Of a stretch of 64,000 nt of DNA, positions 1-64,000 are shown piece after piece. Source of the stretch: Lamellibrachia satsuma (taxonomy: Eukaryota > Annelida > Polychaeta > Sabellida > Siboglinidae); the NCBI GenBank assembly GCA_033239005.1, contig BSQZ01000070.1, forward strand, positions 327,617 to 391,616, read 5' to 3'. Below the pieces are notes generated by a model. That model saw only the letters and a program-made list of their open reading frames with translations, was not told the DNA's origin and ran no database searches. A program made the position numbers and the translations under genes. Position 1 is the stretch's first letter; each line of letters begins with the position of its first letter.

Positions 1-480
1 GAAACAAAGTAGAGTAGCAAACATTATAGAATATGTAGTATAATAAATGTTAAGCATAGAATAATGCTGACAACGCGCGTTGGTTTATAGTTTACGGTTT
101 TTTAAAATTAGTGTAGGCAGTGACGTCGCACATTACGACCGTATGGTCAACCTTTGAAGACTTGTGTTCATAAAATTATGAGTACTAAGGTTCACTCTAG
201 GTGGTAATTATGGTGACTATTATACTATTGTTAGAATTATGTTTGTAAAACTATAATTAGATTAATATTATGGTACATATTTTACGATGCAGACGGACTG
301 GCTAATGGCGTCACGTTTTGAACATACTTTTACAGCCAACATAGCCGAAACTATTGGGCATAAAAAAATTATTATCGCAAGCACACATGCAATTTTATCA
401 TATGCATGTCTTTATTATTAGAGCATCACAACAACATATTGTATAAGTATATACATTAAAAATGCATATTTTTAATGACT
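1..480. other. AT-rich 3' flank, nothing recognised
   Basis: No coding region, repeat array or known element was recognised. It lies downstream of the minus-strand gene and just outside the MITE at 481. Confidence 0.5.
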
Positions 481-897
481 AATTGTGCTGCCTAGTTCAA
501 CAACCCCAGAAGTCCATTTGTTGGAAATTTATTTGTATTTGATCAACAGGTGTCGCTACTATCTATCTGTACTGCCACACACTAATATTAATTATTTCAT
601 GCACTTAAGTCCTGTTATCCTCGTTTTACTGGGTGCCCTGAATGGCAAAATACACTGGGTGAACAACCTCTTAACCGACCCACCATGACATGCAACTATT
701 TCTGAAGATGAAAGAAAAGCCATGTTTACAGACTTTTGGGTACTGGGTAGCTATAACCTGCAACATGCTCATCTGTTTGTTTTGTTTTTTATATACGAAG
801 CAAGTTAGCCGTGGAATATACTGTTCAAACTTTGAATGCGTTTTTCTCCCTTATTACAAATATGGACTTAGGGGTTGTTGAACTAGGCAGCACAATT
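481..897. mobile_element. MITE-like element with 27-bp perfect terminal inverted repeats
   Basis: The left end starts AATTGTGCTGCCTAGTTCAA and the right end is its reverse complement. The first 27 bases match perfectly and similarity extends about 8 bases further with an indel. The 417-bp interior has no long open frame, so this looks like a non-autonomous DNA transposon. No target-site duplication is clear outside the repeats; the palindromic outer AATT could itself be the duplication. The superfamily is not identified. Confidence 0.8.
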
Positions 898-1184
898 AAG
901 ATTGACATATACAAAATGGCGACCTTTAGAGAATTGCTCATATAGTATAAGGGGGTTATGCCAAGAAGTTAAACTGAAATTCAGGATTTGCTATCGTCAA
1001 CATGCATTCAACAACAAAACTTCTGTTGTTACAATTGTACTGGGGCAAGTTGTTACAACTGTAACAATGCTCTAGCGGCTTGCACCAATGGCTCAGCCAT
1101 CGAGTTGTGTGCTGACAATGACTGAAAAAACTAAATTTATTTAACGACATGTGAACGCTTTGTTTCACTTGTGAAGCCTAGCCT
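898..1184. other. Intergenic, nothing recognised
   Basis: Short stretch between the MITE and the LINE 3' end. The open frames are short and show no family features. Confidence 0.4.
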
Positions 1185-1395
1185 ACTGGTTTATAACCAG
1201 TACTGTAAATGCTAGCAGCGTGAATGTGTTTAAAAGCAAAAATAAAACATTTTAATTATCTCAGAAGGACGGGTTGACACATAGATGAAAAATTGTTGGA
1301 CTCTCGACAAGCCAATGGCGTAATTGTCCACTTGCCATCTGGACGTTTTGCCTTGGATGGCAATTTTGTTCAGTGGTATTAAATATGTATGGCAC
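1185..1395 (+). mobile_element. 3' end of a CR1-like LINE, 5'-truncated copy 1
   Basis: It matches the 3' untranslated end of the LINE at 6510-8227 (reverse orientation there). Shared landmarks are the stretch around GCTAGCAGCGTGAATGTGTT, the phrase AAGCCAATGG and the CTTGCCATCTGGACG segment. Only the last part of the element is present, as expected for 5' truncation during target-primed reverse transcription. Confidence 0.65.
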
Positions 1396-1519
1396 AGCCC
1401 TTATTTGAGCAATTAGTAAATATTGCACGATTCATTGAACCATGGTGCTTGTGCGTGTGAGCCTGAGTGCTTACGCATGTATCATTCAATCAAGTAGACG
1501 TCGCACAGGTATATTGCCT

Positions 1520-1765
1520 TTCTCTATTTCAGTGTAGACATCAGAGGAAAATAAATTCATGGAACAAATTATCTATAAATTATGTAAATGCTAGTGGCGT
1601 GAATATGTTTTTTTTTAAATTACAAATGTCTCAGAAGAGCAGGTTACACACTAATTAAAAAATGTTGACTCTCGATAAGCCAATGGGTTCCTTGTCCACT
1701 TGCCATCTGGATGTTTGCTCTAGATGTTAAATCTAGTCAAATCTGAGTCAAGGTGCAAACGTCCA
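1520..1765 (+). mobile_element. 3' end of a CR1-like LINE, 5'-truncated copy 2
   Basis: This second fragment of the same family begins within the last coding residues (an EWNKLS-type motif followed by NASGVN) and runs through the AAGCCAATGGGTTCCTTGTC segment to a TTAAATCTAGTCAAATCT tail. It lies in the same orientation as copy 1 only 130 bases away. Confidence 0.65.
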
Positions 1766-2781
1766 TCAAAATGCAGTACTGTCAAACAAACATAATTATT
1801 AGCCCTTAATTAGTATTTTATGAATTGGCATAGTGACCTGTTCGCTCATGAGCTATCTCTTCGTAGTCCGATGTCATTCCGCTAGTCTGCAGCACCGTCG
1901 CTTGGGTAGGGTTGTCCCCATTGCCATGGTGCTGACCAGCTTGGGAGTCCTTTGTGTGTCCACTGCAATGACAAAAATGTGACATGCTCCATTGACTTTA
2001 ATGTGCACTAGAGTGGATATATTTGAGACAGTTATGTTACGAAGTGGTGCTATCCAACATGTTGTAGCATTAATAATGAATCGTCCTGCAGAAGGCGCCA
2101 TTATCATAACCTCATAATATGACAAATATGTTCACTATGAGCAATGTCAGGCAACACAGATCGTAGGACAGGCATGTCAAGTGCACGATTTGAAGAAAAT
2201 AAAGATGCTCTTTGTGGAATTAATTGTCAATAACCTTATTCAACATCCATTAAAATAGTTGTCTAATGATGATTAAAAACCCAGTATGCACAATTATGCA
2301 CAAAGACAACTTGGCGATTGATGCAGTACAACTCAAACTAGTATGTATGTTCTTTGTGTTTTAATATTTATATGTATGTTTTCCTAAACCCATCAGTATA
2401 CCTTTGTAATGTAATGGTGCATATTGGAAATACTAATTAATAGTGGCATCGTGTCATTTGGTGTACGAAACAGCATGTTCAGTGGGCCTACTGCCTCTTT
2501 TTGTACGAACATGTCAATAATTCATTGAGTGAATTGTGTGCTATATTGTTTGTGCTACGAGAAATTCACAAAGTGCCACTGAATGTTTTGGTTTTTTTAC
2601 AAAAAGATTCTACTTATTACTTTCGATCAAGTGACGGTCCTGTTCTTCACATTTTGGGTACTTAATTACCAAATACCACGTATACATGTGTAATAAGCTA
2701 ATGGGGTGTGCCTTGTGAGAATGGCACCCTACAGGTTCCCTGTATGTATACATATTTGATAGGGAAATGCAATGCAGATAT
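1766..2781 (-). other. Probable 3' untranslated region and 3' flank of the modular gene
   Basis: This is downstream of the TAA stop at 2782-2784 on the minus strand. No splice signals or family-like coding sequence were seen. The small open frames on either strand look random. The 3' end of the mRNA cannot be fixed from sequence alone. Confidence 0.4.
2360..2365 (-). terminator. Candidate polyadenylation signal ATTAAA
   Basis: TTTAAT on the plus strand reads ATTAAA on the minus strand, about 420 bases past the stop codon. I saw no AATAAA hexamer on the minus strand nearer the stop. In an AT-rich region this hexamer could occur by chance. Confidence 0.25.
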
Positions 2782-57483
<54,702 letters not shown>

Positions 57484-58284
57484 CTGAAACATGGAAACAC
57501 CATGACGATTATTACACAGCTACATCTTCGATGTGATTTGTTAAACATTGAAATCTACAGCCAATAGTAAATTTTCGTTAATCAGAAATTATGCAACATG
57601 ATATATTTTGTTACATAATGTTTGTAATTGTAATTTACTCAGACGGGTTTATAATCTGAAGTGGCAACAGTTTCATAATTTTCTTTTCAGCACAAACGAT
57701 GAAGGCTTAAAAATTATTTTGGCAAATGTGCCAGTACGTAATTAAAGCTGCTACAGTGTATTAATATAACGTACATATTATGTATAGTAGGCCTACCATA
57801 TGGGTGAATTTCAACCCTGAAATTATGTACACTGATTTGTGGTTACATGTTAGCAACCAGAAGGAAGTTGATAATATATTCTATGTTTTGATTTTGTCAC
57901 ATAAAAATAATGACACTCTTAACATCATCAATGCTTGAAAAATATGCAGCACAACTTTACTTGAACAATTTGATTGTCATCTAGTGCAATTATTAATAGT
58001 TCATCAGGTAATATTGTCATCCCATGCAAATTAGTAAGTAAAGATATTAATGTAATAAGTAAGTAAAAATAAAGTTTGAGATAATGTTGGTTCACTGAAA
58101 AATGATGCCAGAAGCATAATATCAGATGGATTTTAAACGACCAAGTACTTAAACAGGTATATTGACTCAAGTGTTTTGAAGGGAAGATAACAATTCATGT
58201 AATGTTCAGTGCAAGTTACTAAATTTGATGGGGGATAAATCAAATCAATTGTAACTTATGTAATGGTAGCAAACAACATTAAAA
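57484..58284. other. Intron upstream of exon 1, nothing recognised
   Basis: AT-rich, without coding features on either strand. Confidence 0.45.
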
Positions 58285-58640
58285 AAATAAAGAATAATTA
58301 TTCACCAGGTGTTGATGGGATACCACCAACACTATACAAGGAAACAGTAGAATAAATTGGCATAACACAAAGGTTTTGTTGACACTAAAATATGGGACTA
58401 ATTTTTATTATGGAAAACAGAAAATACTACACCACTATTTAAAAACGGTTCGAAAAAAAGATCTGATATTTACCTCTCTGAGTGTTTTATATCAGTCGTA
58501 CAGACCATATGGTGACTTCCTTATTAGTCATAAATTATTAATAAATAACTCTAAATATGGATTCCTAGCTAGGTCATGTCTAGCAAACCTCTTGTTTGAT
58601 AGATGAAACGGTACCAGTGGATGTTGTCTAATAGTGGGAT
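58285..58640 (+). mobile_element. CR1-like LINE reverse transcriptase fragment, heavily degraded
   Basis: SPGVDGIPPTLYKETVE at the start and a NSKYGFLARSCLANLL-like end (about 58555-58600) align with the copy at 62815-63135. Stops and deletions occur throughout. Confidence 0.8.
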
Positions 58641-59518
58641 GGCATAAACCAAAATATCCATTATATTGTGCATTTTGTGATAAAAGCACCAAATTTGGCA
58701 CACATGTAGACACTTAATTCTGAACAGACTGCATGTTGAGCCATCACAGGTTTGGCCCCTGACGGCTGTGGCAGCCGTTTTACAAAATGTTCATTAACAT
58801 ATTTTACATAATTCGTAGGAAACATGATACTACTAATAATAATTATTATATATTTTATTTGATCCTGGAATATTGTTCTTCACAGCATATTAAACATTAA
58901 TGACATGACTTATAATGCTAAATAAACAAATAAATAAATTAAAATACTAATATAATGATGATTATTATTTTAAAATAAAGGTTGCACAATATAGCAATAT
59001 AATAATAATGTAATAATTAATTAATAAACACATATAACATGAATATACATAAATAATAATGAATAAAAACAATTGTAATATATTAAATACTAATTTTTTT
59101 AATATTCCCAACTAACATGAATAAGATCGCAGAAATTATGAAATAACAGTGAACAGAGCAGCTATCGTGTCCGTTTGTTTGATATACTAAGATGCGTATA
59201 ACTTGCATTATGACAGTGTAACAAGTTGTGCAACATTCTAAAAATGTTGTTACATATGCAACCGTAAAATCTTTCAAACACTGTTTTTTTTTATTACACC
59301 AAAAACTTGTGGTGTATAATGTACCATAATACAAATTAAACAGAGTTATTTTAATGGTGATGCGTACATTCACAAGGGCCAGTAGACTTAATTAATAATG
59401 CAATTTTAAACACCCCTATTCTGACCCAACTGCTGCTGCAGGCCATAGGGTAATGCTATATTTACATTCCAGCATGATTAATTGGAAGATTTGCCCCTGA
59501 AAAGGAGTAATCTGCTTA
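58641..59518. other. Very AT-rich spacer
   Basis: Runs of ATAATAAT around 58830-59060. Nothing recognised. Confidence 0.5.
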
Positions 59519-59725
59519 TTGATTAGGCTTGCCCATGGCACCCAGTTGGGTGACATCTGGGAAGCCAGGTGGATCACTGTTCACCTGGGCGATATGGCTG
59601 AACTCCCAACAAAGTACCCAGTTGTAGCCAGGAAATTCAGGGCAGGCAGCTTCACCATACAGAAGATGAAGAAAGTGTTCTTTACAGTTGCATCTTGGGA
59701 AATCTTGAGGAGTACACGGGATTGA
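59519..59725 (+). pseudogene. Fragment of an uncharacterised transposon-associated protein family
   Basis: The plus frame reads ARWITVHLGDMAELPTKYPV and then ARKFRAGSFTIQK. From memory this matches a conserved block in multicopy, uncharacterised proteins of marine invertebrates (pattern ARW-x-VH-x-x-DM-x-x-LP). Only this block is present, truncated on both sides. Confidence 0.45.
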
Positions 59726-60293
59726 ATTTTGGTGGATTTTATATTTGTCTAAAGCGTGGAATATTGATCGGATAAGTATTATTATTGCGTGTATATTAAA
59801 CATAAACTTACAAGAGTCCTTGTTTAGTCAATAGTTGCTGTTAAAATTTAGCTATAGAAGTAATTTAGGGTAGTTTATATCGTAGGTCTCCGAGGACTCG
59901 GTAGCGCGAGCGATAATTAAGGGTTGTTGTTTTCAGTTGATTGGGTACATAATACGAGACATAATATTATTGTAAATAATTTAGTACATATTAAATATTG
60001 AAAACCTGAATATTTTGTTTTAGCAACATTTATTGTTAAAAGTTAGCCGTAGGTAGTAATTCAGTGTTATTTAAATAAGGTCACTGAAATTTCGTTAGCG
60101 CGAGCGATATTACGTTTTGTTAGTCAGCTGTTACATAGAAAGTAAGTTGCAAGGCAGTAGCTGTAAATTTAATTAAGACATAAGTAACATACTATAAAGT
60201 GTGTATTACAACACAAAAACAGTCTTTGTGAAGACTACCTAGTATAAATTGATTATAAACGGATTATAAACAAATACAAATTTAATTTCTAAC

Positions 60294-61410
60294 ATGGCGC
60301 CGTGCAAACGCCAGGTAAAGGCAAAACGTAATTTGGTATGTTCTAGCTGCGATAGCTGGATAGACTTTGCAAAGTCCGGGTGTGTAAATTCGTGGGCGGA
60401 GGTGCAGGCGGATGATTTCCATTTCGTGTGTAGGGGTGTACTACAGTGAAATATCTGCAGGAGCAGGTGATTGAGCTAAGGCGTATGATTTTGATGATGA
60501 CAGGGCAGGGTGAGACAGAAGTGAACAGAGGTGGTGAGAATGGTGAGAGCAGAGGTGGTGAGACCGAGGAGAGCAGAGGTGGTGAGACCGAGGAGAGCAG
60601 AGGTGGTGAGACCGAGGTGAGCAGAGGTGGTGAGACCGAGGAGAGCAGAGGTGGTGAGACCGAGGAGAACAAGGAGAGCAGTGGCAATGTGAGGGAGAAA
60701 GCTGGTAAGAAGAAGAAAGATGACAGAAGGCAAAGAATGCAACAAAAGAGAGGTAAGCGGGTGAGTGGAGAGGGATTGCCAGGTGGTAAGACGGTAAAGG
60801 TTGATGATAGGAGAGAAAGGGGGCATACTAGTAGTGTGCAACAGGAAAGGAGCTTTGCCGATGTAGTATCACAGGGAAAGCGAGGAAAGCCGGGTATTTA
60901 TGGGGATTCCATCATTAGGAAAGTGGATAAAATTGTAAATAGAGGAGATGACATAACAGTATGCCTACCAGGGGCAAAAGTAGAGGATATAGCAGAGAAG
61001 GCAGGACAGGTCATGGGTGGTGGCACGGGAGGTGCTGTTCTCGTGCATGTGGGAACGAACAATGCAGATAAGGAGGAACGTCAGCCATCATTGGTAAGTA
61101 CAGGAGGTTGATCAAGACACTTAAAGAGGCACGAGTTGGGCAGATCGTATTGTCGGGGATATTACCAATAATGGGAGGCAGGGGTGAGGAATATAGGAAC
61201 TGTAGAAGGATGGCGATCAACACACAGGTACAGAAGGTATGTATGGAGGAGGAGTAGGCTTCGTAGACATGTGGTTAAACTTTGTGGGAAGAGGTGACTT
61301 TTTCATGAGAGATGGACTTCATCTGACAGGGAAGGGCGCTGCAGTTCTTGCGTGTGAGTTTGTCAGAGTTGTCGACGAGGGCACAGGTACCATAGATTAT
61401 TTAAACTAGA
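60294..61410 (+). pseudogene. LINE ORF1: cysteine finger, repeat region and SGNH/GDSL-type esterase domain, frameshifted
   Basis: ATG at 60294 opens MAPCKRQV, then CSSCDSWIDFAKSGC, a PHD-like finger, and a TGA at about 60448. The next frame (60446) has six 24-bp repeats (ESRGGETE) and a Lys/Arg region, then GIYGDSIIRKVDKI (GDS with the nucleophile serine) and VHVGTNNADKE (the conserved GxN block). After another frame break, VGQIVLSGILPIMGG and FMRDGLHLTGKG (Asp-His of the triad) follow to about 61405. Esterase-bearing ORF1 proteins are known for CR1 elements. Confidence 0.8.
60545..60670 (+). repeat. 24-bp tandem repeat in LINE ORF1, about 5-6 copies
   Basis: The unit is GACCGAGGAGAGCAGAGGTG plus GTGA, an in-frame 8-residue repeat. 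Confidence 0.9.
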
Positions 61411-61495
61411 TGCGCAGGGGAACTGACAGAGAAAACTCAAAGGAGTACTACTACAAATACACATCCAAAGAAATGTTCACCAATAATTTCAGACA

Positions 61496-62436
61496 ATGAA
61501 CTTAAATGTGTATGCTTAAATGCCAGGAGCATAGTAAATAAAAAAGTGAGTTAGACATTATGGTAGCAGATATTGATCCTCATGTAATAGGCATCACAGA
61601 ATCATGGGCAAATGAAGATATAGTAGATGCTGAGTTAGCACTGACAGGCTATGTAATGTTTAGGAAGGATAGACGAGAAAGAAGGGGAGGTGGAGTAATT
61701 TTGTATATTAAAGAATCTATCCAAGCATATGAAATTACTCTGAAAAGTGAAGCAGATAGTGTGGAAGCAATTTGGTGTAACATAGTTACCAGGAACTCAA
61801 CATTAACAATAGGAGTAGTTTATCGTAGTCCTAACATAGGAAAGAGGAAGATGTAAAATTACAAAAGGCAATAAGGGAGGTGAGCAGGGAGAATGTGTTA
61901 TAATGGGTGATTTTAACCATGGCCATATACAATGGGAATCATTAGAGAGTGCTGGAGGTGACGACCATCAGTTTCTACTTCTAACACAGGATTGTTTCCT
62001 TACTCAACATGTCTTGGAACCAACCAGAGGTGGGAATGTGTTAGATTTAATTTTGTCTTCTCAAAATGAATTAGTTGACAATGTTAAAGTACACGAACCT
62101 TTGGGTTCAAGTGACCATAACCAAATCCATTTTAATATAAAAGTAAAAACAGGGAATACATATAAAAAACAATGGAGGAGGAACTTCAACAAAGGCAGAT
62201 ATAAAGTGATGAGAACATATCTAGCAAATATAGATTGGAATAATTTGCTGAAGAACAAGACAGCAACAGAATGCTGGACTTGTTTAAAATATGAGATTGA
62301 GGGCATTATTGAGAAATTTATTCCATTAAGAAAACAAGGAAAAGATCCAGGAAAAAACACCTGTCAAAAGAAGCTATTAGAAAAATTGCTCACAAACAGA
62401 TGCTGTGGAAGGTCTATAAACACACTGGAAATGTAG
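61496..62436 (+). pseudogene. LINE ORF2 endonuclease (APE type), frameshifted
   Basis: LKCVCLNARSIVNKK, a frame break, then IGITESWANED, GGGVILYIKES and IGVVYRSPN; another frame break, then MGDFNHGHIQW and SSDHNQIHF. These are the catalytic Asn, Glu, Asp-Asn and Ser-Asp-His blocks of APE-type endonucleases. Confidence 0.85.
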
Positions 62437-62641
62437 AAGACTACACCAACTACAAAGAGGCACTTAACCTAGCTACTACTGAAATTAGAAAATCTAAAAG
62501 AACCTTTGAACAAAAATTGGCAGGTAATATAAAAATGACAGCAAGAGTTTCTATGCTTATGTAAGGAGTAAACAGAAAGTTCGAGATAAGGTCGGACCAC
62601 TGGAAAGCAACAGTGAAAACATAATTTCAGATGGGTTCCAA

Positions 62642-63754
62642 ATGGCAGAGGTCCTGAATGAGTATTTCAGCTCAGTTTTTACCACAGAAGATATCAGCTC
62701 ACTTCCAGTTCCATTGACTAAATTTGAGGGCAATACATCAGAATATTTAGGGCAGTTATTTGTAACTCCTGAAATGATAGCAAAGAAAATTAAGAAGATG
62801 AAAGATAATAAATCACCTGGAGTTGATGGGATACCACCAAAACTGCTAAAGGAAATTGTTGATCAAATTAGTACACCACTTGCAAACTTATTTAACTTGT
62901 CACTAGAAGAAGGAATAGTTCCTTCAGAATGGAAAGAAGCAAACATTACGCCGCTGTTTAAGAAGGGATCGAGGAAGAAGCCAGAAAATTACAGACCAGT
63001 GAGTTTAACATCAGTTGTATGTAAATTACTTGAAACATTAATTAGAGACCACATGGTGGAATTCCTCATAAAACATAAATTAATAAATACATCTCAACAT
63101 GGATTCCTAAAAGCAAGGTCATGTCTAACCAATCTCTTATGTTTTTAGAAGAAATTACAAAGTGGGTAGATCACGGGTCACCAGTGGATGTTGTCTACTT
63201 AGATTTTCAGAAAGCTTTCGATAAAGTGCCACATCAAAGATTGTTACTTAAACTAAAAGCCCATGGTATAGGCAATGATGTAATCAACTGGATAGAAAAG
63301 TGGCTTACACACAGAAGACAGAGAGTAATAGTAGATGGTAAGATTTCAAACTGGAAATCTGTTTTGAGTGGGGTACCACAGGGATCAGTGTTAGGCCCTA
63401 TACTGTTTTTAATATATATAAATGATTTGGAGGATGACATATCTAGCAAAGTACTCAAATTTGCAGATGACACAAAAGGTATTCAGAAAGGTTACTAATG
63501 ATACAGATAAACAAAGTTTACAGGATGATCTAGAAAAATTAGTTAAATGGTCAGAAAAATGGCAAATGTTATTCAATTTTGGGAAGTGTAAATGTATACA
63601 CATAGGACATGGAAATATGGACGAGGAATATAAAATGGGGGATGCTGTACTAGGTAGAACCACACAAGAAAAGGATTTAGGAGTAACATTTAATGCTGAC
63701 ATGAAAGTTTCAGAGCAATGTGGGATTGCTGCTTCAAAGGAAATCAAATTCTAG
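62642..63754 (+). pseudogene. LINE ORF2 reverse transcriptase, frameshifted
   Basis: NKSPGVDGIPPKLLKE, the ENYRPVSLTSVVCK block and QHGFLKARSC; a frame break near 63135; VVYLDFQKAFDKVPHQRL (first Asp), GVPQGSVLGPILFLIYIND and the KFADDTK box (second Asp pair); a frame break near 63475; then LVKWSEKWQMLFNFGKCK. The C-terminal part continues in broken frames to 64000. Confidence 0.88.
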
Positions 63755-64000
63755 GCCTAATTAGGAGAACTATCACGTATAAGGAGAAACATCTAATTGT
63801 ACCCTGTACAAAGCAATAGTTAGACCACATTTGGAATATTGTATTCAAGCATGGAGGCCATATCGTAAAAAGACATAGATAAGCTAGAAAGAATACAACG
63901 AAGAGCAACTAAGATGATTCCAGAATTAAGAGACCTTAGTTACGAAAGTCGCTTATTACAATGTGGTTTGACAACACTAGAGACCAGGAGACTAAGAGGA

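Larger units (their letters stand above)
59800..64000 (+). mobile_element. Long CR1-like LINE, runs off the right edge
   Basis: Order: 5' region with a duplicated segment (about 59838-59920 and 60034-60115, each holding TAGCGCGAGCGATA); ORF1 from ATG 60294 with a short cysteine segment and an esterase-like part; ORF2 endonuclease 61496-62436; reverse transcriptase from 62642. Frameshifts at several points make it inactive, but it is the most complete element in the window and shares its family with the copies at 6510, 1185, 1520, 33505 and 58285. Confidence 0.9.

Noticed and set aside
1874..2125. 83-codon minus-strand open frame near the gene's 3' end
   Set aside because: Downstream of the stop, with no family features, splice signals or repeats; likely chance.

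Overview
The window is eukaryotic, from an AT-rich animal genome, probably a marine invertebrate; I do not assign a phylum. The evidence is a large multi-exon gene with GT-AG introns built from EGF, pentraxin, HYR, sushi and GCC2/GCC3 (ephrin-receptor-like cysteine) modules, together with CR1-like LINEs, a DIRS-like element, a Penelope-like element, several TIR DNA transposons and abundant mini- and microsatellites. No rRNA, tRNA, CRISPR array or bacterial-type gene was seen. One gene dominates. It runs on the minus strand from 57483 (first exon in the window; the true 5' end lies beyond 64000) to a TAA stop at 2782-2784. I place 42 exons. Their splice phases agree at every junction and the joined frame stays open for about 2,283 residues to the stop. 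Domain order from the N-terminal side is: a divergent cysteine-poor domain (exons 1-2), 3 GCC2/GCC3 modules (exons 3-5), about 14 EGF domains (exons 6-17), a pentraxin-type jelly-roll domain (exons 18-20), HYR (21-22), a sushi-like domain (23), a second divergent domain with a basic furin-type site (24-26), 13 GCC2/GCC3 modules (27-39), one atypical EGF-like exon (40), a further GCC2/GCC3 module (41), and a transmembrane helix with a tail of about 15 residues (42). This resembles SVEP1/polydom, but with a membrane anchor. It is most likely a cell-surface adhesion or receptor protein. Most module exons are symmetric phase 1-1, so whole modules can be gained, lost or skipped without a frameshift. 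Introns hold nearly everything else. 1-2781: 3' flank, a 417-bp MITE and two LINE 3' ends. 5521-18172: a 12.6-kb intron packed with a minus-strand CR1-like LINE, a degraded plus-strand LINE, a Penelope-like fragment and a DIRS-like relic. 23852-27495: a 3.6-kb element with perfect 23-bp TIRs. 28525-29719: a pogo/Tigger-like relic with 16-bp TIRs. 47100-47895: a 5'-truncated LINE beside a relic EGF exon. 51583-52697: a 1.1-kb TIR element. 59800-64000: a long plus-strand CR1-like LINE with an esterase-type ORF1, running off the right edge. Two tandem arrays deserve attention. The 39-bp array at 50654-51317 repeats the 3' splice site and first codons of exon 8 about 17 times. The 63-65-bp array at 55871-56110 repeats the 5' splice site and last codons of exon 3. 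These could create many alternative splice sites in a modular extracellular protein, and are the most unusual structures in the window.
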